Part shown: piece after piece, positions 18,001 through 25,076 of the stretch
How positions within the stretch are numbered: position 1 is the first letter of the stretch
Layout of the letters: every line of letters begins with the position of its first letter
Assembly: GCA_019119395.1 (NCBI GenBank)
Contig: DWXC01000012.1
Coordinates: 1 to 42,220 of the forward strand
From: Candidatus Borkfalkia stercoripullorum
Lineage (GTDB): Bacteria; Bacillota; Clostridia; Christensenellales; Borkfalkiaceae
Length of the DNA stretch: 42,220 nt
Direction: 5' to 3'
Made by a program: the position numbers and the translations under genes
Notes under the pieces: generated by a model
The model's input: the letters and a program-made list of their open reading frames with translations, nothing else
Database searches by the model: none
What the model was told of the DNA's origin: nothing

Positions 18001-20749
18001 CTCGAAGACGCTTTCCGTGCTCGCGAAGCGCCTGCGCAGGGCGGCTGCGGGCAAACTTTCCGAGGCGGACGAACCCAAATACATCGGCATCGTCGCGCAG
18101 ATCTATGAAGACTTGCAGCTCGTAAAAAACAATACGGGGCTTGCGGCGAATTTCACCGACCGCGGCGGCAGGATCAATTTCAAAAAGCGCGACGAATTCA
18201 TGGAAGACCTTCGCCGCATGCACGCGCTCTGCGAAGGGCTGTTCATGGATTACAATGCGGACAGTTTCAACAGCGTGTGCGTCAAGTCGGTCGCGGGCGG
18301 GTACGCGCTGCCCGTGCTGGACGGGCTCATGCAGGCGATCAAAGGGTTTCAAAGCAGCATGGACAGCTTTGTTTCCGTCATCGGCGCGGAGGCGGATAAG
18401 TACAGCGACGAGGATATACTCGATTACTTCAACGCCAAAGCGGGCGCTTTGATCGACAACATCGACATGCTCCCCGCGTGGTGCCTTTACAAGAAGATCT
18501 CGGCAAGGCTTGCGGAAGAGGGGCTTTCTTTTATCACCGATTCGCTCGAATCGGGCGCGGTGTCGTCGGACAACATCCTGAGCAGTTTCCGCAAGAACGT
18601 GTACCGCAACTTCATCGAAACGAATATCGGGACGGATCCCGTCCTTTCCAAATTTTCCGCGTCCGTGCTCGAAGAGAAGATCGAGCAGTTCCGCCTGCTC
18701 GACGAGCAGTACGCAAAACTGGGGAAGGAGCATATCCGCGCGAAACTGATCGGGGAACTTCCCACCACTTCGACGGAAGGGGGATTGAGCCTGGAAGTGC
18801 TCGCTTTTCAGCGTATCGTCAAAAGCAACATGCGCGGCATGACTCTGAAAGGATTTTTTGCCGAGATACCCGAGCTTATCAAAAAACTCGCTCCCTGCAT
18901 GCTGATGAGCCCGATCACCGTGGCGCAGTACCTGCCCGCGGAGGCGGACATATTCGATCTGGTGGTGTTCGACGAGGCTTCCCAGCTCCCGACGAGCGAG
19001 GCGATCGGTTCGCTCGCGCGGGCGAAGAACGCCGTGATCGTGGGCGACCCCAAACAGCTTCCGCCGACGTCCTTTTTCAGTTCGGGATACGTGGACGAGG
19101 AAAACCTGGATACGGAAGATCTCGAAAGCATACTCGACGACTGCCTGGCTCTGAGCATGCCCGAAAAGCACCTCAACTGGCATTACCGCAGCAAGCACGA
19201 GAGCCTGATCGCGTTCTCCAACATCATGTACTACGGGAACAAGTTGTGCACCTTCCCGTCGCCCGACGCGCTCGAAAGCAAAGTGCGGCTCGCGCTCGTC
19301 GAGGACGGCGTTTACGACAGGGGCTTTACCAAGCGCAACAAGGCGGAGGCCGAGGCGCTGGTCGCGGAAGTCGTGCGCAGGCTCAAAGATCCCAAACTTT
19401 CCCGTTCGAGCATCGGTATCGTCACCTTTTCGACGGCGCAGCAGGATTATATCGAAAGGCGGCTTTCGGACGCGCTCGTCAAAAATAAACTGGAAGACGT
19501 CGCGTACGAGCGTGAAGAGCCGCTGTTCGTCAAAAACCTCGAAAACGTGCAGGGCGACGAGCGCGACGTCATCCTCTTTTCCGTCTGCTACGGCCCTGAC
19601 AGGGCGGGCAGGGTGTCGCTGAACTTCGGCCCGCTCAACCAGATCGGCGGGTGGAGAAGGCTGAACGTCGCGGTTTCGCGCGCGAGGGAGGAAATGGTCG
19701 TGTTTTCGTCCATGACCTCGGCGATGATCAACCTTGCAAAGACGAACAGCAAGGGCGTCGCGGGGCTGAAAGCCTTCCTCGAATTCGCGGAAAAAGGGAA
19801 AACCACTCTCGCGATCAATTCGGAAGAGATCAAGGCGAGCCGCAGCGGCATCGGCAAATACATCGCGGAAGAGCTGAAGAATTACGGCTACGAGTGCCGT
19901 TACGACGTGGGTATTTCCGACTTTAAGATTGACTGCGCGGCGGTCGACCCCAAAAACAGGAAGCGCTTTATCCTCGCGATCGTCTGCGACGGGATCACGG
20001 CGTATCGTTCGAGCGCCAAGGACAGGAATATTTTGCAGGTGCAGACGCTCAAACTCAACAACTGGAACGTCGTGCGGCTGTTTACGATCAATTTCATCAA
20101 CAATCCGAAGCGGGAGATCAAAAAGATCAAAGACGTGCTCGACCGCCTTACCGGCGTGGAAAAGGGCGGCAGCCGCGACCATTTGTCCAAATACAGAAAG
20201 GCGTACCGCTACGCAAAGCTCGAACAGGGGAGCAACCTTTCCAATTTCGTCACGGGCGGGGAAAACGACAAGGAGATCCTCGCGCGGCTCAAAGCGATCG
20301 CCGCGGCGGAAGAGCCGATCAGCGAACAGTTCCTGATGAAACGCTGCCTTTCCTCGCTCGGCATTCAAAAATTCGGCGGGAAGGTGGAAGAGCGCATGGC
20401 GGGGCTCATCAACCTGTGCGAACTCAAAAGCGAAGAGCTTTGCGGCAGGCGGTATCTCAGAAAGACGGACAAATGCCTCGACTGCGATTTTTACCGCGTC
20501 GAACCCGGCGATGCGATCCGCAAATCGGAAGAGGATTTCACCCCTTACGAAATGATCGCACTCATCAAGGGCATTTTGGAAAACCGCGTCAGCGTTTACG
20601 GCGACGAACTCGTGCCGCTCGTGTGCGCGGAACTCAAAGTCAACCGCCCGAGCGACAGGCTTTCGCAGTTTATCGGCGAATGCGTTGCGCTCGGCGTGGA
20701 ACGGAATCTGTTTGTGCGCTCGATCAGCGACCGCATCAGTCTTTGCTGA
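15071..20749 (+). CDS. Giant DUF4011/DUF3320 SF1 helicase with Vsr/PD-(D/E)xK-like nuclease domain
   Basis: A 1,892-residue multidomain protein. An N-terminal beta region is followed at about 222-262 by a segment resembling the transglutaminase-like part of this family. DUF4011 follows with ERRLLDLSLKNTLLNF near 382. The split SF1 helicase has Walker A GPPGTGKS at 681-688, Walker B DEAS at 1301, GDPKQLPP, HYRS and VAVSRAR near 1535. A Vsr-like nuclease fold occupies about 1605-1670 (Asp1621 in SDFKID, Asp1640 in IVCDG), and DUF3320 is at the C-terminus with a CxxC motif (CLDC). Related large helicase-nuclease proteins occur in bacterial defence, including Hhe-type systems. The start ATG lies 33 bp after a strong promoter. 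The gene stands alone, without defence neighbours. Confidence 0.88.
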   Translation: MAGKRSAKNSIRESVSLNYKLQQFIGYADYFNRVPLFLTFQVANAGSEAVEDVDVTVESSDGLILPFSKHLDVLPFESAVEITADNIVSPLFLTEISEVCVSTVTMRVVHGKDVVCEAKAEVIVLPFDYWCGRGGNAALLSCFCRPKIADCLRVLSEAQEVLKKWNISCEWKGYQEGDKNKIRQLCAAIYAVIRKQSIEKSAAEYDYNDPLPVGDITKILKKRVSTSFELALFAASCLECAGLYPVLALGEKSVSCGAWLYDNCFSESVSDDTVLLQKYISGGINNVSMFDAEDAFAGRNVNYTVSEKHFAEKLESGYYDTVIDVRRCRLGRIYPLPLKVKGIKGYELLSEEDTDAEAAPKSIAGFKKLSFDGKATKNKQWERRLLDLSLKNTLLNFNPAKNVLHVISSDLNATYEALSEGAPFAILEKTSDVRAVMPSDEYFGGASKLAVLSELLKVELKNKRLRAFAEKENMEDTLRFLIKKAKTAEEEAGANVLFLAFGFLKWYENNSHEAKYAPLVLVPVKISKSKGGKGYSVALSGEEMQFNSTLLEFLMREFKIDIRGLENISSGIRISEILTMVKMEILNMSRWDVLEEVYLANFSFARFAMWNDVRKNIDKFKKNGLVKSLLNNRLEISGNVFEDKAEDDYAPSDILMPLTADSSQFSAIAEAAEGKSFVLHGPPGTGKSQTITNIIANCLNKGKRVLFVAEKQAALSVVKKRLDSIGLGDFCLEVHSNKLDKAELLKKLDATLSLSAEQEAADFEVKGEQIAELRKSLNEPVNALHRKRRLGVSLYDGILIYEKNKNAPDVLDIESTFYDSLTREKLETYEQMLLDVSAAAKSCGGAYRSPFDNVNLTEYDADVRNRVYYSAEVLIAEIRHLKSYLSLFLDFYRQRVSAFTLKKLETLVQIIGILHGDEIKKYFGCDENEFYVFFNANRRLDRLLGNYFKNFKALIDIDSDPAVIEQELDNWGDNYRSSKTLSVLAKRLRRAAAGKLSEADEPKYIGIVAQIYEDLQLVKNNTGLAANFTDRGGRINFKKRDEFMEDLRRMHALCEGLFMDYNADSFNSVCVKSVAGGYALPVLDGLMQAIKGFQSSMDSFVSVIGAEADKYSDEDILDYFNAKAGALIDNIDMLPAWCLYKKISARLAEEGLSFITDSLESGAVSSDNILSSFRKNVYRNFIETNIGTDPVLSKFSASVLEEKIEQFRLLDEQYAKLGKEHIRAKLIGELPTTSTEGGLSLEVLAFQRIVKSNMRGMTLKGFFAEIPELIKKLAPCMLMSPITVAQYLPAEADIFDLVVFDEASQLPTSEAIGSLARAKNAVIVGDPKQLPPTSFFSSGYVDEENLDTEDLESILDDCLALSMPEKHLNWHYRSKHESLIAFSNIMYYGNKLCTFPSPDALESKVRLALVEDGVYDRGFTKRNKAEAEALVAEVVRRLKDPKLSRSSIGIVTFSTAQQDYIERRLSDALVKNKLEDVAYEREEPLFVKNLENVQGDERDVILFSVCYGPDRAGRVSLNFGPLNQIGGWRRLNVAVSRAREEMVVFSSMTSAMINLAKTNSKGVAGLKAFLEFAEKGKTTLAINSEEIKASRSGIGKYIAEELKNYGYECRYDVGISDFKIDCAAVDPKNRKRFILAIVCDGITAYRSSAKDRNILQVQTLKLNNWNVVRLFTINFINNPKREIKKIKDVLDRLTGVEKGGSRDHLSKYRKAYRYAKLEQGSNLSNFVTGGENDKEILARLKAIAAAEEPISEQFLMKRCLSSLGIQKFGGKVEERMAGLINLCELKSEELCGRRYLRKTDKCLDCDFYRVEPGDAIRKSEEDFTPYEMIALIKGILENRVSVYGDELVPLVCAELKVNRPSDRLSQFIGECVALGVERNLFVRSISDRISLC

Positions 20750-20765
20750 TTTATCAAAAAGCGAC

Positions 20766-20797
20766 CTCGGCGCGGAGCGTTATGCTTCGCCGCCGAG
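20766..20797. terminator. Stable hairpin after the giant helicase, weak terminator candidate
   Basis: Arms CTCGGC-GCGGAGC and GCTTCGC-C-GCCGAG form a 13-bp hairpin with one bulge and a five-base loop. It lies 16 bp after the stop, but no T tract follows on the + strand, so efficiency is doubtful. Confidence 0.4.
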
Positions 20798-20858
20798 AGG
20801 ACGTTTGGGTGCGGTTGTCCTGAATTGAAAAATTGCACGGCGGCCTTTACGAAAGAAG

Positions 20859-23042
20859 ATGGAGAGAGAACGGGAACAAAAACACAGGCTCTTTTCGGGC
20901 GGGCGGATGATAAACTTCCGCCCTGTTTTTCTGCTCGCGTCGTCGGCGGCGCTCGCCGCATTCCTCGCCTGTTCATTCGGGTGGTTCGCCCTTTTGTTTT
21001 CCGCGGCGATCGCCGCGTTTTGCGCCGTTTATTTATTCGTGCGCCGCAAAAAGAAAAAGCCGATGCGAGGGGCCGCCGCGTTCTGCGCGATCCTGGTCGC
21101 GCTGTTCTGCGCCGTTGCGGCGGGGTTTCAGGCCGTGCGCGCCGATTACGAAAACGCGCCCGCGTTCGAAGGGAAATGCCTCGTGACGGGCACGGTGCGC
21201 GAGGTGAGCGCCGTCGAGCGAGGATGGCGGCTCACCTTGGACGGCGTTTCTGTCTTTAATGCGGAAGGCATCGCCGCGGCGGAGCATAAAATGTATCTGT
21301 ACGTTTACGGCGGGGAGGATTTCCTGGCGGGCACGCGCGTGCGCTTTACGGCGGAGATCGAAACTCTGGATTTTATCGTGTACGGCGACGTGAACGCTTC
21401 CGCCGTTCTGGACGGCGTGAAGTACCGCGCATCCGTATCCGCTTCGGGCGCGGAGAGGATCGGAAAGGAGTTCGATCTCTTCGGCTCGGTACGCGACGGA
21501 ATGCGCTCCGCCGTGTTTTCGGGCATGGAGGACGAACAGGCGCGCCTGGCGTACGCCATGCTGACGGGCGACGACAGCCTGATGGACGAAGGGCTTTTGG
21601 ACGGCTACCGGTACGGAGGCGTTGCGCATATCTTCGCCGTTTCGGGCCTGAACATCGGCATCATTTACGGGCTGATGCTCATTCCTCTCAAAAAGTTCCG
21701 CGTCAGGGCGGCGGTGCGCGTGCCCGTCGTCGCCGCGGTGCTCCTTTTTTATACGGGCGTATGCGGGTTTTCCGCGTCGCCCGTGCGCGCGGCCGTCATG
21801 TGCGCGGCGCTCTCTTTGTCGGACGCGAACGGCATGAAGTACGACGCGCTCAATTCCGTTTCTTTTGCGGCGCTAGCCGTCATGCTCGTCAACCCCGTGT
21901 ATTTCTATCAGGTCGGGTTCCGCCTGTCCGTCGCGGCGACGGGCGGGCTGATCGTGCTCGGCGGCGCGCTTTCCAGGCTGTTTGCCCGTATACCGCATGT
22001 GCCGGAAAAATTGTCGTCCGCCGTCGCCGTATGCCTGTCCGCACAACTTGCAACATTCCCCGTTTTGCTGGACGCGTTCGGCTATGTTTCGGCGCTCGGG
22101 CTTTTGCTCAATCTTATTTTCGTTCCGCTTGCGAGCGCGGTCTACGCGGTGCTGTTCGTCTGCGCCGTGTTCGCGTGCATGCTTCCGTTCGGGGCGGGCG
22201 TGCTTTTATGGCTGCCCGAGATATTGCTCGTCCTTCTCGAACTGCCCGTGCGCGCCTTCGATTGGGAATTTTTGCTCATCTGCGGGTTTTCCTTCGGCGG
22301 GTTTGCGGCGCTCTGGTTTTTGTTGCTCTTTTTCCTTTCGGACAAAGTGAACCTGAAGGCCGTGCCCAAGGCGGTCGGCGCGGTATTGCTTTCCGCCGTT
22401 CTTGCGGCCGGCATGGCGTTTCAGAACGCGGCGGGCGGGGATATAAATATCCGCGTCTGTTCGAGGTACGGCACGAACCTCGTTTTTATTGAGAGGGGAA
22501 AGGAAAACATGCTTGCCGTGACGGGAGAACTCGACCCCGACTATGCGGAACGGTATTTCCTTTCGGAAGGGAACGAGTTCGGCGCGGTCTTTTTGTTGTG
22601 CGCACCGCAGGAAGCCGATCAGGCGCTGTCCGTCGTCCTGCAAAACGCGAGTGTCGCGCGGGCGTACGTCTCCGCGGACGCGGGGATGACAGACGCGTTC
22701 CGCACCGTCGAGATCGTATCCGAAAGCGCGCCGTTTTCGGTCGCGGGGATGTACGCGGAATTTGTCGGCGCGGAAGGCCTGATGCTGCGCGCGGGCGGCG
22801 CGCGCATTCTCGTCGCGGGGGAACATACGGATGCTTCGGGATTTTACCGCGCGGACGTTCTCATCGGAGAAGCGTATTCGGCGGAACTTTACGCGGCGTG
22901 CAAACCCGCAATGGAGGCGTATTTCGAAAAGACTGCGGGAAAGATCGACGTTTATGAGTCGGGCGACTTGCAAATTTGTGTGAAAGATGGTATAATTTCG
23001 TGCAAAGGACGGGGTGTTGCGCATGAAGTTCGTATTGTTTAA
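20859..23042 (+). CDS. comEC: ComEC/Rec2 DNA uptake channel protein with degenerate C-terminal domain
   Basis: A 727-residue polytopic membrane protein. Hydrophobic segments near the N-terminus precede the OB-like soluble domain (about 90-210, DUF4131), then the Competence domain with FAVSGLNIGIIYG at about 260-275 and several more transmembrane helices to about 520. ComEC forms the channel through which single-stranded DNA enters during transformation. The C-terminal soluble part (about 530-727) is where the metallo-beta-lactamase-like domain sits in the family, but the HxHxDH metal motif is not present. ATG 20859 follows GAAAGAAG; an ATG at 20907 is an alternative. Its 3' end carries the holA promoter and overlaps holA by 20 bp. 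Confidence 0.9.
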   Translation: MEREREQKHRLFSGGRMINFRPVFLLASSAALAAFLACSFGWFALLFSAAIAAFCAVYLFVRRKKKKPMRGAAAFCAILVALFCAVAAGFQAVRADYENAPAFEGKCLVTGTVREVSAVERGWRLTLDGVSVFNAEGIAAAEHKMYLYVYGGEDFLAGTRVRFTAEIETLDFIVYGDVNASAVLDGVKYRASVSASGAERIGKEFDLFGSVRDGMRSAVFSGMEDEQARLAYAMLTGDDSLMDEGLLDGYRYGGVAHIFAVSGLNIGIIYGLMLIPLKKFRVRAAVRVPVVAAVLLFYTGVCGFSASPVRAAVMCAALSLSDANGMKYDALNSVSFAALAVMLVNPVYFYQVGFRLSVAATGGLIVLGGALSRLFARIPHVPEKLSSAVAVCLSAQLATFPVLLDAFGYVSALGLLLNLIFVPLASAVYAVLFVCAVFACMLPFGAGVLLWLPEILLVLLELPVRAFDWEFLLICGFSFGGFAALWFLLLFFLSDKVNLKAVPKAVGAVLLSAVLAAGMAFQNAAGGDINIRVCSRYGTNLVFIERGKENMLAVTGELDPDYAERYFLSEGNEFGAVFLLCAPQEADQALSVVLQNASVARAYVSADAGMTDAFRTVEIVSESAPFSVAGMYAEFVGAEGLMLRAGGARILVAGEHTDASGFYRADVLIGEAYSAELYAACKPAMEAYFEKTAGKIDVYESGDLQICVKDGIISCKGRGVAHEVRIV
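22968..22996 (+). promoter_or_regulatory. Internal promoter for holA inside comEC
   Basis: TTGCAA (22968-22973), 17 bp, TATAAT (22991-22996), located in the last coding bases of comEC and 27 bp upstream of the holA ATG. Confidence 0.7.
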
Positions 23043-24027
23043 GAAGAGCCTGGAAGAGGGCGCTCAGCCGATCTACCTCTTCGAGGGCGAAGAAGAATAT
23101 TTCAAGGCGCGCGGGGAAGAGATGCTGCGCGAAAAATTCATTGCCGAGCCTTCCCTCGATTCCGCGGCGTACGACGGTGCGGAGATGAAGGGGGCGGCGA
23201 TGACGGCGCTCGTCGCGGCGGCGGAAAGTTTCCCTTTTTTGAGCGAAAAGCGGCTCGTGAAGGTGACGGATTTTCATCCTTCCGAAAAGGAGTATAACGC
23301 CTATCTGAAAAAATATTTCGAGAATCCGCAGCCGAGCACGGTTTTGCTCATCGTGAACGGCGCGCCCGCGAAGGGCAAGGGCTTCGATCTCAAAAAAGCG
23401 CCGAACGTGACCTTTGTGGACTGCGGCAAGGCGGACGAAGAGACGGTGATGCGGTGGATCTATACCCGTTTCAAGAGGGAGCAGATCTATGCGGATACCG
23501 AGGTGTGCGAGCGGGTGATGCGGTACTGCCTTGCGGATATGTCGCGCGTGGCGGGGGAAACGGAAAAACTCATCGCCTACGCCGGCAGGGGCGGAAAACT
23601 GACCTCGGACGACGTGGACGAGATCGTTTACCGCGACACCGATTACAAGATCTATGAAATGACGGGGGCGGTCTCTGCGGGCAATTATACGAAGTACGCT
23701 TCCGTCATGGCGGAACTGAGGTCGAAAGGTGCGGACGAAATGAACATCCTCAACGGGCTGTGTTCTTATTTCCGCACGCTGTTCGAGATCGCGGCGCTCA
23801 AAAAGAGCGACGCGGAAACCGCCGCCGCCCTCGGAATGAAAGAATATGCCGTGAAGATGAGCCGCCGTCAGGCCGCCGCGTTCACGCCCGTGCGGCTGAA
23901 AAAGTGTTACAACGCGCTTTACGGCGCGATCGGCGGCGTGAAAAGCGGCAGACTGACCCCCGAAGGCGCTCTTTTGCGGGCGAATGCGGATATATTTTTC
24001 GGGCTGAAACCAAATAACCGCGCATAA
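23023..24027 (+). CDS. holA: DNA polymerase III delta subunit
   Basis: HolA opens and loads the sliding clamp as part of the clamp loader. The protein has the family start MKFVLFKKSLEEG...PIYLFEGEEEYF, followed by the ATPase-like first domain, the conserved region with MRYCLADMSRVAGETEKL in the second domain, and a helical collar domain with SYFRTLFEIA. I choose ATG 23023 (334 residues) over GTG 23014 and TTG 23017 because it matches the usual N-terminus. It overlaps comEC by 20 bp, a gene order common in Firmicutes. An independent promoter inside comEC lets this essential gene be expressed without comEC. Confidence 0.93.
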   Translation: MKFVLFKKSLEEGAQPIYLFEGEEEYFKARGEEMLREKFIAEPSLDSAAYDGAEMKGAAMTALVAAAESFPFLSEKRLVKVTDFHPSEKEYNAYLKKYFENPQPSTVLLIVNGAPAKGKGFDLKKAPNVTFVDCGKADEETVMRWIYTRFKREQIYADTEVCERVMRYCLADMSRVAGETEKLIAYAGRGGKLTSDDVDEIVYRDTDYKIYEMTGAVSAGNYTKYASVMAELRSKGADEMNILNGLCSYFRTLFEIAALKKSDAETAAALGMKEYAVKMSRRQAAAFTPVRLKKCYNALYGAIGGVKSGRLTPEGALLRANADIFFGLKPNNRA

Positions 24028-24029
24028 GC

Positions 24030-24052
24030 GCGTGCATTCGCTTTATTTTTTT
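24030..24052 (+). terminator. Weak intrinsic terminator after holA
   Basis: A 5-bp stem (AAGCG/CGCTT) with an eight-base loop, followed by TTTATTTTTTTT. The T tract is strong but the stem is short. Confidence 0.5.
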
Positions 24053-24081
24053 TGATTTTTAAGGTAAAATATTTGTATATA
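24052..24081 (+). promoter_or_regulatory. Promoter candidate for cdaA
   Basis: TTGATT (24052-24057), 18 bp, TATATA (24076-24081), 21 bp before the ATG. The -35 overlaps the T tract of the preceding terminator. Confidence 0.5.
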
Positions 24082-24101
24082 AAAAATACGGAGCATGCAA
24101 A

Positions 24102-24941
24102 ATGAAGGAGTTCGCCGCAAACGTCGCGAATGCGTGCAAAAACGCGTTCGGGAATTTCGATCTGATCGACGCGCTGGAGATCTTGCTGTTTGTTCTCGCG
24201 TTCTATTATGTGTTCAAGATATTGAAGAACAGCGGGGCGAAGAGCGTGATCGCCGTTTTCGTTCTTTTTACGCTTGCTACGGGCATCGTTTTTGTCGGTA
24301 ACGTTCAGCTGAAAGGGGATACTTTCCTCGTTTTCCCGATCGTGTTCGCCGCGCTGGTCATGATCATTTTCAACGTCGAAGTCAAACGCGATATCCTCAA
24401 TATCGGCAACAGCGCGCCGAAGTTTTTGTCAAAAGAGACGGATCGGCAGACGCACGTTTCCAAAGAAGAGGTGGAGCGTTACATCGCCGACATCATCCGC
24501 GCGCTGCAGAACATGTCAAAGGACAACATCGGCGCGCTCATCATTCTCGCAAACGACAATATCCCGCGGCAGGTTCTGGAAAGCGGCGTCGTTATGGACG
24601 CGCATATTTCCGCGCAGCTGATCGAGGGAATATTCTTTCCCAAAGCGCCTTTGCACGACGGCGCGATGGTCATCAACAACTATAAGATACAGGCGGCGGG
24701 TTGTTTCCTTCCGCTCACGCAGAACGCGAACATCCCCAAAGAACTGGGAACGCGCCACCGTGCGGGCATCGGCATCACGGAGACGTCCGACGTGATCGCG
24801 CTGATCGTATCGGAGGAGACGGGCATCATCACGATCGCGCAGCGCGGAAAGATTTCGCGTTATGCCGATTACGATCTGCTCAGAAAGACGCTCGGAGATT
24901 ATTATTGGAAAGACCTCGGCGGAGAGGGGAGGAAAAAATAA
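24102..24941 (+). CDS. cdaA: Membrane diadenylate cyclase CdaA
   Basis: A 279-residue enzyme making cyclic di-AMP from two ATP, a messenger that controls potassium and osmolyte transport and cell wall homeostasis. Three transmembrane helices lie within about 22-98. The DAC domain follows with DGAM (Asp186) and RHR (218-220), both needed for catalysis, and SEETG. The ATG at 24102 follows GGAG 8 bp upstream. The stop codon overlaps the start of a 37-codon gene that corresponds to the membrane anchor of CdaR, the usual regulator encoded next. The glmM gene that often completes this operon is absent here. Confidence 0.95.
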   Translation: MKEFAANVANACKNAFGNFDLIDALEILLFVLAFYYVFKILKNSGAKSVIAVFVLFTLATGIVFVGNVQLKGDTFLVFPIVFAALVMIIFNVEVKRDILNIGNSAPKFLSKETDRQTHVSKEEVERYIADIIRALQNMSKDNIGALIILANDNIPRQVLESGVVMDAHISAQLIEGIFFPKAPLHDGAMVINNYKIQAAGCFLPLTQNANIPKELGTRHRAGIGITETSDVIALIVSEETGIITIAQRGKISRYADYDLLRKTLGDYYWKDLGGEGRKK

Positions 24942-25054
24942 TGCGGGAAAAAGGATTTTGGAGAAAAGTCGCGGGAATATTTATCGACAATATCCCGATC
25001 AAGTTGCTGGCGATCGGGCTTGCGGTCGTCGTATTCATCGTTGCAAACTGCTGA
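24941..25054 (+). CDS. 37-residue membrane peptide: N-terminal anchor of CdaR (YbbR) without the YbbR domains
   Basis: This very short gene starts at ATG 24941 in a TAATG stop/start overlap with cdaA, preceded by GGGGAGG at the end of cdaA. The product has a basic N-terminus (MREKGFWRK), then FIDNIPIKLLAIGLAVVVFIV, the transmembrane anchor pattern characteristic of CdaR/YbbR proteins (NNxxLKLLALxLAxxLW). A stop follows immediately after the helix, and DUF1015 begins 22 bp later, so none of the extracellular YbbR domains is present. It could be a truncated remnant or a functional micro-protein still binding the CdaA membrane domain. Homology to the CdaR anchor is inferred from position and motif. 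Confidence 0.75.
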   Translation: MREKGFWRKVAGIFIDNIPIKLLAIGLAVVVFIVANC

Positions 25055-25076
25055 CCGGAAAAAGAAGGATTTACGA

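Noticed and set aside
15098-20368. A 1,756-codon open frame on the minus strand opposite the giant helicase
   Set aside because: It is the mirror of a strongly biased GC-rich coding frame. Its translation is rich in Arg, His, Val and Phe, shows no domain motifs, and the + strand protein has clear motifs throughout.
11847-20749. A defence island made of HelD, HAD hydrolase and the giant helicase
   Set aside because: HelD and the YjjG-like phosphatase are housekeeping genes separated from the helicase by a terminator and a separate promoter. No methylase, toxin, reverse transcriptase or other defence component is nearby.
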